Shown here piece by piece: positions 23,633-33,072 of a DNA stretch of 64,000 nucleotides (the stretch's first letter is position 1; each line of letters starts with the position of its first letter). The stretch comes from Rhizobium sp. (GTDB lineage Bacteria; Pseudomonadota; Alphaproteobacteria; Rhizobiales; Rhizobiaceae): NCBI GenBank assembly GCA_019739215.1, contig JAHHDR010000031.1, positions 22,849 to 86,848 of the forward strand, read 5' to 3'. The notes below the pieces were generated by a model. The model was not told the origin of the DNA, made no database searches, and saw nothing but the letters and a program-made list of their open reading frames with translations. The translations under genes were made by a program, and so were the position numbers.

Positions 23633-25939
23633 ATGATTGATATGGACGCCGGGACGCCCGACGGGTTCCGGCGGAGCGATGAGCGGACGGCGATGACCGA
23701 CGAGGGCAACGAAAAGGCGGCCAGGAATTTCGACCGGCGCGGCATATCGACGACGACCGGCATCGTCGTTGCCGGCGGTGCCTTGGTGGCCGCGCTGGCG
23801 ACGCTGGCAATTCTCCTCGGCTTTACCGCGATCGAGCCGGTCGATCATGTCGTTGTTGCCTCCGTGGTGGTCAACGCCCTCTTCGTCATCGGCCTGCTCG
23901 CGCTGGTGGGCTACGAGATCTACCGGCTGATCAAGGCGCGCACACGCGGGCGGGCCGCGGCCCGCCTTCATATCCGCATCGTTTCACTCTTCTCGATTGT
24001 CGCGATCGCACCCGCGATCCTGGTGGCGGTCATCGCATCGATCACCCTCAATGTGGGCCTCGACCGGTGGTTCGGCCAGCGCACGCAGGAGATCGTCAAC
24101 TCATCGATCAACGTGGCCCGCGCCTATGTCCGCGAGAATGCCAGTTATCTCCAGGGCCAGACGATCTCGATGGCCAACGATCTCGACCGCAACAGGCAGC
24201 TCTACTCGCTCGATCCGAACGGCTTTGCCGAACTGATGACCCGCCAGGCGAAGGGCAGGGGCATGCTTGGGGCCTGGATCGTCAACCGGGAAGGCGCCGT
24301 CCAGCTCAAGGCGGACATCGCCACCGCTTCTCCCTTGCCCGACGTGCCCCCGGATGCGCTCGCGGCGGCGGTCGCGGGACGGCCGACGCTCATCCCGCCC
24401 GGCACCACCAACCTCGTTGGTGCCATCATCAGCCTGGGCGAGATCGACGGCTTCCTCTACGCGATCCGCGCGGTCGACCCGCAGGTGATGTCGTCGCTCA
24501 ACCTCATGGAAGAAAATGCCAACGAATACAAGGCGATGGAGGAAGGCCGCACGTCGACGCAGCTTGCATTCGCCATCATCTATCTCGGTTTTGCCCTTAT
24601 CGTGCTTCTGGCCGCCATCTGGGCCGCGATCGCGGTCGCCGACCGTATCGTCCGGCCGATCCGCCTGCTGATCAATGCCGCCGATAATGTCGCGGGCGGC
24701 AATCTCAACGTCATCGTCCCTGTGCGTGCCGTCGATGGCGACGTTGGTTCCCTGTCGCGCACCTTCAACAAGATGATCTCGGAGATTCGCAGCCAGCGTG
24801 ACGAAATTCTCGTCGCCAAGGACGAAGTGGATGACCGAAGGCGCTTCATCGAGGCCGTGCTGTCGGGGGTGACGGCTGCGGTTATCGGCGTCGACGAGGA
24901 TCGTACGATCAACATCGCCAATCCCTCGACCCAGTTGCTGCTGGGCTGGACATCGGAGGAGTGGATCGGCCGAAGGCTTCCCGACCTCTCGCCCGAGATC
25001 GATGCTGTCCTTACGGAAGCTGCCTCACGCTACCGTAGCGATTTCCGCAAGCAGGTGAGCATCCTGCATGGCGGCAAGGAGCGGACCCTCAGCGTTCAGG
25101 TCACGCGCGAGGAATCGCATGCCGGCCAGGAGAGCTACGTCATCACCATCGACGACATTACCGATCTCGTCATCGCGCAGCGCTCGACGGCCTGGGCGGA
25201 TGTCGCCCGCCGCATCGCCCATGAGATCAAGAATCCGCTGACACCGATCACCCTGTCCGCGGAGCGGCTCAAGCGCCGCTACGGCCGGCAGATCAACGAG
25301 GACGATCGCGCGGTCTTCGACCAGTGCACCGATACCATCGTCCGCCAGGTCGAGGATATCGGCCGCATGGTCGACGAGTTCTCCTCCTTCGCACGCATGC
25401 CAAAGCCTTCGATGGAACCTGTCGACCTTCGCCAAATTCTGACGGACACCATGTTTCTTCGCGAGATGGGCAACAGCCATGTGACGTTTGTCCGGGAATG
25501 GGGCGATGCACCGCTGATGGGTGCGTTCGACGCGCGCATGCTCGGCCAGGCCTTCACCAACCTGGTCAAGAACGCAGAAGAGGCGATCGAGGCAATCCCC
25601 TCCGAGGAGCGGCGCGACGAGGCCAGGATCACGGTGCGCGCATACGAGGATCCCGCAGGCGACACGCTCGTGGTTGATGTCATAGACAACGGCAAGGGGC
25701 TGCCGCAGGAAAACCGCCATCGGATACTCGAGCCCTACATGACGATGCGGGAGAAGGGCACGGGCCTCGGCCTTCCCATCGTCAAGAAGATCATCGAGGA
25801 ACATGGCGGACAACTCGAACTTCATGATGCCCCGCCCGAATTCGACAATGGCAGGGGGGCGATGTTCCGCATCCTCCTGCCCAGGGAGGCGGCCAATACC
25901 GCGTTCAGGACTATGAAGGTAGAAGCAAATGGCGTCTGA
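23633..25939 (+). CDS. ntrY: membrane sensor kinase NtrY
   Basis: About 768 residues with two N-terminal membrane helices (GIVVAGGALVAALATLAILL, VVVNALFVIGLLALVG), a third (IVSLFSIVAIAPAILVAVIA), an extracytoplasmic sensor region, and a fourth (IYLGFALIVLLAAIWAAIAV). HAMP, PAS (VIGVDEDRTINIANPSTQLL), the phosphoacceptor [20 protein letters not shown] and an HATPase domain (KGTGLGLPIVKKIIEEHGG) follow. It is the sensor for NtrX and is linked to nitrogen and redox/envelope control in alphaproteobacteria. The start is uncertain: 23570 also opens the frame but lies only 5 bases after the hairpin. The 3' end overlaps ntrX by 11 bases. Confidence 0.94.
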   Translation: MIDMDAGTPDGFRRSDERTAMTDEGNEKAARNFDRRGISTTTGIVVAGGALVAALATLAILLGFTAIEPVDHVVVASVVVNALFVIGLLALVGYEIYRLIKARTRGRAAARLHIRIVSLFSIVAIAPAILVAVIASITLNVGLDRWFGQRTQEIVNSSINVARAYVRENASYLQGQTISMANDLDRNRQLYSLDPNGFAELMTRQAKGRGMLGAWIVNREGAVQLKADIATASPLPDVPPDALAAAVAGRPTLIPPGTTNLVGAIISLGEIDGFLYAIRAVDPQVMSSLNLMEENANEYKAMEEGRTSTQLAFAIIYLGFALIVLLAAIWAAIAVADRIVRPIRLLINAADNVAGGNLNVIVPVRAVDGDVGSLSRTFNKMISEIRSQRDEILVAKDEVDDRRRFIEAVLSGVTAAVIGVDEDRTINIANPSTQLLLGWTSEEWIGRRLPDLSPEIDAVLTEAASRYRSDFRKQVSILHGGKERTLSVQVTREESHAGQESYVITIDDITDLVIAQRSTAWADVARRIAHEIKNPLTPITLSAERLKRRYGRQINEDDRAVFDQCTDTIVRQVEDIGRMVDEFSSFARMPKPSMEPVDLRQILTDTMFLREMGNSHVTFVREWGDAPLMGAFDARMLGQAFTNLVKNAEEAIEAIPSEERRDEARITVRAYEDPAGDTLVVDVIDNGKGLPQENRHRILEPYMTMREKGTGLGLPIVKKIIEEHGGQLELHDAPPEFDNGRGAMFRILLPREAANTAFRTMKVEANGV

Positions 25940-27293
25940 CATTCTGGTAGTTGACGACGAAGTCGACATTCGCGAGATCGTATCCGGCATCCTCTCCGAC
26001 GAGGGCCACGAGACACGGACGGCCCATGACAGCGACAGCGCGCTGGCGGCCATTTCCGATCGCGTGCCCCGGCTGGTATTCCTGGACGTCTGGATGAAGG
26101 GCAGCAAGCTTGACGGTCTCGGCCTGCTCGACGAGATCAAGAACCGGCACCCCGAACTGCCCGTCGTCATGATCTCCGGCCATGGCAATATCGAAATGGC
26201 GGTCAACGCGATCCGCCGCGGCGCCTTCGACTTCATCGAAAAGCCGTTCAAGGCCGACCGGCTGATCCTGATCGCCGAAAGGGCGCTCGAGAACTCCCAG
26301 CTCAAGCGCGAAGTGCGCGACCTCAAGCGGCGTACCGGCGACACCGCCGAACTGATCGGCACGTCCGTGGCTGTCTCACAGCTACGCCAGACGATCGACA
26401 AGGTGGCGCCGACGAATAGCCGGGTGATGATCTTTGGGCCGTCTGGCGCGGGCAAGGAGCTTGTGGCGCGGCTGGTCCACAAGAAGTCTTCCAGGGCCGA
26501 GGGGCCGTTTGTGGCCCTCAACGCTGCAACCATCACGCCGGAACGGATGGAGATCGCCCTCTTCGGCACCGAGGGCTCGCCCGGCCAGCCACGCAAGACC
26601 GGCGCGCTGGAGGAAGCCCATCGCGGAATTTTGTATCTCGACGAAATCGGCGAAATGCCGCGCGAGACGCAGAACAAGATCCTGCGGGTGCTGGTGGAGC
26701 AGCAGTTCGAGCGCGTCGGCGGTTCCAAGCGCGTCAAGGTCGATGTCCGCATCATTTCCTCGACGGCCTACGACCTCGAGAAGATGATCGCCGAGAACCG
26801 TTTCCGGGAAGACCTCTTCCACCGCCTGGCCGTGGTGCCCGTCAAGGTTCCGCCGCTCTCCGACCGCCGAGAGGACATACCATTCCTCGTCGACACGTTC
26901 ATGCGCCAGATCTGCGATCATGCCGGCATCCGCGCCCGCAAGATCGGCGATGACGCGCTTGCAATCCTCCAGGCTCACGATTGGCCGGGCAACCTCCGGC
27001 AGCTTCGCAACAATATCGAGCGGCTGCTGATTCTTGCGCAGTCGGATGGCCGCGACAGTCCGATCACCGCCGACATGCTGCCGGCGGACGTGCTCGACAC
27101 GATGCCCAAGGTGTCATCGACCGGCGACCAGCACATCATGACCTTGCCGCTGCGCGAGGCTCGGGAAATGTTCGAGCGCGACTACCTGATCGCACAGATC
27201 AACCGCTTCGGCGGCAACATCTCGCGCACCGCGGAATTCGTCGGCATGGAGCGGTCCGCGCTGCACCGCAAGCTGAAAACTCTCGGCGTTTGA
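25929..27293 (+). CDS. ntrX: response regulator NtrX, sigma-54-type regulator lacking the GAFTGA loop
   Basis: The 454 residues include a receiver with phospho-Asp 53 (LVFLDVWMKGSK), an AAA+ domain (Walker A GPSGAGKE, Walker B GILYLDEIGEMP) and a C-terminal Fis-type helix-turn-helix (ISRTAEFVGMERSALHRKLK). Where NtrC has GAFTGA, this protein reads FGTEGSPGQPRKTGALEEA, so the sigma-54-contacting loop is missing. This agrees with reports that alphaproteobacterial NtrX proteins often act without sigma-54. It overlaps the end of ntrY, so the pair is one unit. Confidence 0.95.
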   Translation: MASDILVVDDEVDIREIVSGILSDEGHETRTAHDSDSALAAISDRVPRLVFLDVWMKGSKLDGLGLLDEIKNRHPELPVVMISGHGNIEMAVNAIRRGAFDFIEKPFKADRLILIAERALENSQLKREVRDLKRRTGDTAELIGTSVAVSQLRQTIDKVAPTNSRVMIFGPSGAGKELVARLVHKKSSRAEGPFVALNAATITPERMEIALFGTEGSPGQPRKTGALEEAHRGILYLDEIGEMPRETQNKILRVLVEQQFERVGGSKRVKVDVRIISSTAYDLEKMIAENRFREDLFHRLAVVPVKVPPLSDRREDIPFLVDTFMRQICDHAGIRARKIGDDALAILQAHDWPGNLRQLRNNIERLLILAQSDGRDSPITADMLPADVLDTMPKVSSTGDQHIMTLPLREAREMFERDYLIAQINRFGGNISRTAEFVGMERSALHRKLKTLGV

Positions 27294-27309
27294 CAGGACC
27301 CCGCTGAAC

Positions 27310-28176
27310 ATGACCAGAATTGCCTATGTCAACGGCCGCTATGTCCGTCATGCCGATGCCAGCGTCCATATCGAGGACCGCGGCTACCAGTTCGCTGACG
27401 GCGTCTACGAGGTCTGCGAAGTCCGGCACGCAATGATCGTCGACCTGACGCGCCATCTCGACCGGCTCGGCCGTTCGCTGACGGAATTGCGCATCGACTG
27501 GTCGATGCATCGCTCGGCGCTGGTCATGGTCATCCGCGAAGTTCTCCGCCGCAACCGCGTCAGGAACGGCCTGTTCTACCTGCAGGTCACGCGGGGCGTC
27601 GCAAAGCGCGATCATGTCTTTCCGGCGAAGGGGACCAGGCCATCGGTCGTGGTGACGGCCAAGAGCACCGACCCGGGTGTCATCGCTGCCAAGAACGCCA
27701 ACGGGATCAGAGCGATCACGGTACCGGACAACCGCTGGGACCGTGTCGACATCAAGACCGTCGGCCTGCTGTCCAACGCCCTCGCGCGCCAGCAGGCCAG
27801 GGAGGCGGGCGCCCAGGAAGCGATCTATGTCGATCCCGATGGCCTCGTCACCGAAGGCGCCGCCACCAATGTCTGGATGGTCGACGCGGACGGAGCAATC
27901 CTGACGCGGCCGGCCGAGCATGGCATTCTCAAGGGGATCACGCGCTCCGGCCTGATGGACGTGGCCAGGGCTTTGGAACTGACCGTCCGGGAGGAGGCCT
28001 TCTCCGTCGAGAAAATGATGGACGCCCGGGAAGTCTTCATCACGGCCGCCACCAGCATCTGCTTTCCCGTCATCGAGATCGATGGCAGGACAATTGCCAA
28101 CGGACATCCCGGTGGTGTGTCGCAAAAAATTCGCGAAGCCTTTTTCGACGTTGCGGAAAAGACATCTATTTGGTAG
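27310..28176 (+). CDS. dat: D-amino acid aminotransferase (class IV PLP)
   Basis: The 288-residue fold-type IV aminotransferase contains VHIEDRGYQFADGVYEVCEV near residue 20, YLQVTRGVAKRDHVFP, the PLP lysine in RVDIKTVGLLSNALARQQA near residue 150, and EGAATNVWMVDADG then GITRSGLMDVARAL. This fits D-alanine transaminase rather than branched-chain enzymes. It supplies D-glutamate or D-alanine, or degrades D-amino acids. It begins 17 bases after ntrX, so co-transcription is likely. Confidence 0.88.
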   Translation: MTRIAYVNGRYVRHADASVHIEDRGYQFADGVYEVCEVRHAMIVDLTRHLDRLGRSLTELRIDWSMHRSALVMVIREVLRRNRVRNGLFYLQVTRGVAKRDHVFPAKGTRPSVVVTAKSTDPGVIAAKNANGIRAITVPDNRWDRVDIKTVGLLSNALARQQAREAGAQEAIYVDPDGLVTEGAATNVWMVDADGAILTRPAEHGILKGITRSGLMDVARALELTVREEAFSVEKMMDAREVFITAATSICFPVIEIDGRTIANGHPGGVSQKIREAFFDVAEKTSIW

Positions 28177-28282
28177 CAATTCCTCGCAGGGCCGCACGAC
28201 GAGGGATCGGGCGCCCGGGAGGCATCAACAATAATCCGGCAAAAATTGCGCCGGCAATAAAGTCAAAGACGCGGCGGGACAC

Positions 28283-28525
28283 ATGGCTGAACGTTCTCAG
28301 AATCTGCAGGATCTGTTTCTTAATACTGTCCGGAAGCAGAAGATATCTCTCACGATCTTTTTGATCAATGGCGTCAAGCTCACGGGCGTCGTAACCTCCT
28401 TCGACAATTTCTGCGTTCTGCTGCGCCGTGACGGCCATTCGCAGCTTGTCTACAAGCATGCCATCTCGACGATCATGCCCGGTTCGCCGGTGCAGATGTT
28501 CGAGAACGAGGATGCTGCGGCCTGA
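28283..28525 (+). CDS. hfq: RNA chaperone Hfq
   Basis: The 80 residues contain Sm1 ([20 protein letters not shown], with [20 protein letters not shown]) and Sm2 ([13 protein letters not shown]), so the whole Sm fold is present. The proximal-face residues QNLQD and the YKHA motif are intact. It binds small RNAs and mRNAs as a hexamer. The ntrX-dat-hfq-hflX order is usual for the group. Confidence 0.98.
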   Translation: MAERSQNLQDLFLNTVRKQKISLTIFLINGVKLTGVVTSFDNFCVLLRRDGHSQLVYKHAISTIMPGSPVQMFENEDAAA

Positions 28526-28613
28526 GCGGAACCTGACGGTTCATCGATCGTTTCATCATGGCGAAGGCTTTGTCCGTCGGGCCGCGTCCGGTGCGCCCTG
28601 ACTATTTGGAGTT

Positions 28614-29993
28614 ATGACCATCAACGAACGCGACATTCCGCAGGAATCCGTGGTGCCCGATATCGAGCGGCACCACGACGAGATGCGCGCGATCGTCGTC
28701 GTGCCGGTTTTGAAGGCGGCGGCCGACAAGGCCAGTATCCGCACCCCCGAGGGTCGGCTCGAAGAGGCGATAGGCCTTGCCCATGCGATCGACCTCGAGA
28801 TTGCCGGGGGCGAGATCGTCACGGTGTCGCAACCCAAGCCGGCGACGTTGATCGGTACGGGCAAGATCGAGGAAATCAAGGCCAAGCTCGAAGAGGGCAA
28901 TGCCGGGCTGGTCATCGTCGATCATCCGCTCACCCCGGTCCAGCAGCGCAATCTCGAGCGCGCCTGGAATGCCAAAGTCATCGACCGCACGGGCCTGATC
29001 CTGGAAATCTTCGGACGCCGGGCCTCGACCAAGGAAGGCACGCTGCAGGTCGAACTCGCGCATCTGAACTATCAGAAGGGTCGGCTTGTCCGCAGCTGGA
29101 CCCACCTTGAGCGCCAGCGCGGCGGCGCCGGTTTCCTCGGGGGGCCCGGCGAAACCCAGATCGAAGCCGACAGGCGCCAGCTTCAGGACAAGATCATCAG
29201 GCTCGAGCGCGAACTGGAGCAGGTGCGCCGGACGCGCCAGCTTCACCGTGCCAAGCGCAGGAAGGTGCCGCATCCGATCGTGGCACTCGCCGGCTATACC
29301 AATGCCGGCAAGTCGACGCTGTTCAACCGCCTTACCGGCGCCGGCGTGGTCGCGGAAGACATGCTGTTTGCCACGCTCGACCCAACATTGCGGCGGATCA
29401 AGCTGCCGCATGGCCGGATGATCATCCTCTCCGACACGGTGGGGTTCATTTCGGACCTGCCGACACATCTGGTGGCGGCGTTTCGGGCGACGCTGGAGGA
29501 GGTGCTTGAAGCCGACCTGATCCTCCACGTCCGCGATATGTCCGATCCCGACAACGCGGCACAGGCCGCCGACGTCATGCGCATTCTCGGCGAACTCGGC
29601 ATCGACGAAGGTGATCGCGAGCGCCGGATCATCGATGTCTGGAACAAGATCGACCGGCTGGAGCCCGAGGCACGCGACGCCTTGCTCGCCAAGGCGGAAT
29701 CGAACCCCAACACCATTGCCGTTTCCGCAGTCACGGGCGAGGGCGTGCCACGCCTGCTGTCGCTGGTCGGCGAACGCCTGTCGGGGGTGATGACCGAGGC
29801 GACCGTCACGCTATCCATCGACCAGCTTTCGCTGCTCCCCTGGTTCTACGAACATGCGATCATCGATGCGCGCGAGGACCGCGAGGACGGAACGGTAAGC
29901 CTGGATCTGCGGCTTTCGGAAGCCGAGGCGATTGAGATGGAGCGGCGGCTCGGCCTTGCCAGCCCGGCCCAGAGGCTGCCCTGGGAGGATTGA
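28614..29993 (+). CDS. hflX: ribosome-associated GTPase HflX
   Basis: The 459-residue protein has an N-terminal HflX domain (VSQPKPATLIGTGKIEEIKA, VIVDHPLTPVQQRNLERAWN, DRTGLILEIFGRRASTKEG) and a helical linker with GGAGFLGGPGETQIEADRRQ. The GTPase domain has G1 GYTNAGKST near residue 227, G3 DTVGFISDLP and G4 NKID. It splits stalled 70S ribosomes and works near the membrane and ribosome. It is intact and begins 88 bases after hfq. Confidence 0.96.
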   Translation: MTINERDIPQESVVPDIERHHDEMRAIVVVPVLKAAADKASIRTPEGRLEEAIGLAHAIDLEIAGGEIVTVSQPKPATLIGTGKIEEIKAKLEEGNAGLVIVDHPLTPVQQRNLERAWNAKVIDRTGLILEIFGRRASTKEGTLQVELAHLNYQKGRLVRSWTHLERQRGGAGFLGGPGETQIEADRRQLQDKIIRLERELEQVRRTRQLHRAKRRKVPHPIVALAGYTNAGKSTLFNRLTGAGVVAEDMLFATLDPTLRRIKLPHGRMIILSDTVGFISDLPTHLVAAFRATLEEVLEADLILHVRDMSDPDNAAQAADVMRILGELGIDEGDRERRIIDVWNKIDRLEPEARDALLAKAESNPNTIAVSAVTGEGVPRLLSLVGERLSGVMTEATVTLSIDQLSLLPWFYEHAIIDAREDREDGTVSLDLRLSEAEAIEMERRLGLASPAQRLPWED

Positions 29994-30116
29994 CCCCGGC
30001 AATCTCCCATGCCGACGGTTCCGCGCAAGGATTGCCTGCTATGCAAGTCGCGTTGACGCCACGTCCGCCCCGCAGCGTCGACGCTGAAACCTGGTGAAAC
30101 GCAGGGCGACTGGCTT

Positions 30117-31364
30117 ATGCAAGTCTACAACATGATCGTGCTGGCGCTTGAAGCCACGGTCTATTTTCTCTTCCTGATTACGCTCCTCCACTGGCGGCAC
30201 CGCATCGGCATCGGTGTTTTCATCACCGTGCTCGCATCGATGCATTTCCTCGAGACCTATCTCGCCGCGACCTTCTACGTCTCGGTGCCGGCGGCCACCA
30301 TCTCCCCGGGCTCGGCTGTCCTGTTTACCGGCAAATTGCTCATGGTCCTGCTCCTCTATATCAAGGAGGACGCCTCCACCGTACGCCAACTGATATACGG
30401 CCTGCTTGCCGGCAACGTCATGGCCTTCGTGCTCGCCCAGATACTGGATCTTCATGTAGCTCCGGTGCGGCCCGATGGCAGTCCGGCGGATGCCGTCTTC
30501 CTGAGCGAACTCGGTATCCTCATGATGTGGGGAACGAGCCTGCTCTATCTCGATTCCATCGCCGTCATTCTTCTCTACGAGCGTCTCGGCGGCCTGATGG
30601 GCCGCGCGCGGTTGCCGCGGTTCTTCGCAGCCGGGGCCACTGTGCTCGCATTCGACCAGCTCGGCTTCTACGGCGTGCTGCACTGGCTGACATCTGCGCC
30701 GGTCAGCGTGTTCTGGGGCGGCCTGGTGGCAAAGATGGCGATGACCATTCTTTTTGTCGGGATGACGGGCCTCTATCTCTATCTCTTCCGGGCAGACGCG
30801 GTGGCCGGGCCGGTCAAGGGAGTTGGCGACGTCTTCGCCGACCTGACCTATCGCGAGCGCTATAACGAGCTTCTCGCTCGAACCGGACGGGATGGGCTGA
30901 CCGGTGTCAGTGATCGCGGCCGGCTGGAAGTCGAAGGCCCAGAACTGGTCCGCGATGCGGTGCGCGCGGGCGACGGCGTGGCTCTGATGGTCATCGATGC
31001 CGACCGCTTCAAGGACATCAACGACCGCTACGGCCATCTCCGGGGCGATGCGGTGCTCAGGGACATCGCCACCGTGCTGACCGGCGCGGTTCGCAAGGTC
31101 GACCGCGTCTACCGCTTCGGCGGCGAGGAGTTCGTCGTCATCTGCCGTGGGCTCGGTCCGATACCGGCGCACGCCGCAGCAGAGCGGATTCGGGCCGAGA
31201 TCGGGCGGATCGAAGGGCCGGACGAAAGTCGGGCGATCACGGTCAGCATCGGCCTCGCCACGGCCCCGGAGGAAGGCGTAAGCCTGCTCGAGCTGATTTC
31301 AGCGGCTGACAGGCGACTTTACCGGGCCAAGGCCGAGGGCAGGAATCGCGTCGTCGGCGACTGA
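30117..31364 (+). CDS. membrane diguanylate cyclase (GGDEF domain)
   Basis: The 415 residues start with about 220 residues of six to seven hydrophobic helices (LEATVYFLFLITLLHWRH, VLFTGKLLMVLLLYIKED, MAMTILFVGMTGLYLYLF). The GGDEF domain has the metal/nucleotide segment MVIDADRFKDINDRYGHLRG and an intact GGEEF active site near residue 340, so cyclic-di-GMP synthesis is expected. No EAL domain and no RxxD inhibitory site could be confirmed. The membrane part may sense an unknown ligand. It is convergent with mazG, the stops being 9 bases apart. Confidence 0.88.
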   Translation: MQVYNMIVLALEATVYFLFLITLLHWRHRIGIGVFITVLASMHFLETYLAATFYVSVPAATISPGSAVLFTGKLLMVLLLYIKEDASTVRQLIYGLLAGNVMAFVLAQILDLHVAPVRPDGSPADAVFLSELGILMMWGTSLLYLDSIAVILLYERLGGLMGRARLPRFFAAGATVLAFDQLGFYGVLHWLTSAPVSVFWGGLVAKMAMTILFVGMTGLYLYLFRADAVAGPVKGVGDVFADLTYRERYNELLARTGRDGLTGVSDRGRLEVEGPELVRDAVRAGDGVALMVIDADRFKDINDRYGHLRGDAVLRDIATVLTGAVRKVDRVYRFGGEEFVVICRGLGPIPAHAAAERIRAEIGRIEGPDESRAITVSIGLATAPEEGVSLLELISAADRRLYRAKAEGRNRVVGD

Positions 31365-31373
31365 CCTGTCGGC

Positions 31374-32213
31374 TCATTCGCCCGCCGCACCGGTCTCGTG
31401 CTGCTTGGCGTCCTGCCAGAGTTCCTCCATGCGCTCGAGCGTCGCCTGGTCGAGGCTTTCTCCCCCGGCTGCCAGTGACGTCTCGATATGGGCGAAACGC
31501 CGCCTGAACTTGGTGTTGGTGCCCCGAAGCGCCATTTCAGGTTCGACGCCGACATGGCGGCCGATATTGACGGCGGCGAAGATCAGGTCTCCCAGCTCGT
31601 CGGCGATCCTGGCCTTGTCTCCGGAGGCGAGCGCCGTCCTGAATTCGCCGATCTCCTCCTCGATCTTGTCGAGGATCGGTTCGGGCTCCGACCAGTCGAA
31701 GCCGACCTTCGCCGCCCGCTGCTGGATTTTCAGCGCTTCGACCAATGCGGGCAGCACCCTCGGGACCTCGCCGAGATGGCCATGCCCGAAGTCCTCGGTG
31801 ATGCCGCGTTTCGCGCGCCGCGCCGCCCGCTCGCGCTTCTCCTCGGACTTGATCTCGTCCCATTGTCGCTTGACCTTGGTGGGATCATCCGCATCCGACG
31901 TGCCGAAAACATGCGGATGCCGCCGGATCATCTTCGCGGTGATCGCCTCGACGACATCGCCGAAGGAGAACTCCCCGAGTTCCTCCGCCATCCGCGCATG
32001 GAAGACGACCTGCAGCAGAAGGTCACCGAGTTCGTCGCGCAGGTCGTCGAGGTCGCCCCGCTCGATCGCGTCGGCCACTTCATAGGCCTCCTCGATCGTA
32101 TAGGGCTTGATCGACTGGAAATCCTGCTCGATGTCCCACGGGCATCCCGTGACAGGCATGCGCAGCGCGGCCATGATTTCAAGCAGGCGGCTGATGTCCT
32201 TGGCGGGTTTCAT
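31374..32213 (-). CDS. mazG: nucleoside triphosphate pyrophosphohydrolase MazG
   Basis: The 279-residue protein has two MazG repeats. The first holds CPWDIEQDFQSIKPYTIEEA and EELGDLLLQVVFHARMAEE-like EExxD metal ligands (DELGDLLLQVVFHARM). The second holds EEEIGEFRTALASGDKARIA and DELGDLIFAAVNIGRH. It hydrolyses NTPs to NMPs and may clean up damaged nucleotides or lower ppGpp. The ATG at 32213 is taken; a TTG two codons earlier would overlap the deaminase stop. The deaminase gene lies immediately upstream. Confidence 0.94.
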   Translation of the reverse strand: MKPAKDISRLLEIMAALRMPVTGCPWDIEQDFQSIKPYTIEEAYEVADAIERGDLDDLRDELGDLLLQVVFHARMAEELGEFSFGDVVEAITAKMIRRHPHVFGTSDADDPTKVKRQWDEIKSEEKRERAARRAKRGITEDFGHGHLGEVPRVLPALVEALKIQQRAAKVGFDWSEPEPILDKIEEEIGEFRTALASGDKARIADELGDLIFAAVNIGRHVGVEPEMALRGTNTKFRRRFAHIETSLAAGGESLDQATLERMEELWQDAKQHETGAAGE

Positions 32214-32215
32214 CG

Positions 32216-32815
32216 TCAATTCAGCGGGATGGAGTTGTCTGACTTTGACGCCTGGTATGTTCCCGACATCTCCGAATAGCTTGCCTTGATGCCATCGAAC
32301 CGGATCGCATATTCGGCACGGTGGTCGGCATCGATGGAAACCAGCATGTCCGACATCCAGACCGAGTTCCAGAACGCGTTGCTGCGCCTGTAACCGCCCG
32401 GCTCGAGCCCGAAGACCTCCTTGAGGATCTTGAGGTCGTGCGGAATCGCGAACGCGTCTCGGCTGTCTTCATGGCTGAAGAAATAGAAGAAATTGTCGAA
32501 ACCGGCCCAGGTGATCGCCGACATGCACATCGTGCAGGGCTCATGCGTCGACAGGAAGATCAGGTCCTTCGTGTCCGGACGCTCGCCCATTTCATAGAAG
32601 CGCTTGAGTGTGTGCACTTCGCCGTGCCACAGAGGGTTCTCGGTCTCATTGTTGGTTTCGGCGAGTACCAACGACAGGTCGGACTTGCGCAGGAGCGCGG
32701 CGCCAAACACCTTGTTGCCCTCGGTGACACCGCGCGTGGTGAGCGGTATGACGTCGTTTTCCATCACGGAAAGCAGGCGCGACAACAGGGTGGCGGGATC
32801 GTGGCTGAAAAACAT
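32216..32815 (-). CDS. nucleoside/cytidine-type deaminase
   Basis: The 199-residue zinc-dependent deaminase carries HGEVHTLKRFYEM near residue 64 (His ligand and catalytic Glu) and STHEPCTMCMSAITWAGFDN near residue 88 (PCxxC zinc ligands). The C-terminal part is longer than in CMP or guanine deaminases. The substrate is not clear; it could act on a cytosine, guanine or modified base. It ends two bases before the mazG start, suggesting a nucleotide-housekeeping pair. Confidence 0.8.
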   Translation of the reverse strand: MFFSHDPATLLSRLLSVMENDVIPLTTRGVTEGNKVFGAALLRKSDLSLVLAETNNETENPLWHGEVHTLKRFYEMGERPDTKDLIFLSTHEPCTMCMSAITWAGFDNFFYFFSHEDSRDAFAIPHDLKILKEVFGLEPGGYRRSNAFWNSVWMSDMLVSIDADHRAEYAIRFDGIKASYSEMSGTYQASKSDNSIPLN

Positions 32816-33072
32816 GGGGGCTCCGGATCGTTGCGATAGACCTTAGCGTCAGGTGCGCGGCGTTGGAAAGCGCTTGCAGTGCAACACGCACAGATTATTC
32901 GGGGATACCGGCCACGGACGCCGCCCGGTGGGCGTCAATCAAAACAGAATGCTCCCATTCACGAATTATCGAGCAAAAGAATATATTTGCAGGCGGAAGC
33001 CAAGATTCATCTTGCTTCAAATCTCGTCCCGCCTCTGGCATTAGTGCAGGTTCGACAGATAGGATTTGATGC

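Noticed and set aside
25025..26755. 576-codon minus-strand frame opposite ntrY/ntrX
   Set aside because: Antisense shadow rich in Ser/Arg; the plus strand encodes complete two-component proteins.
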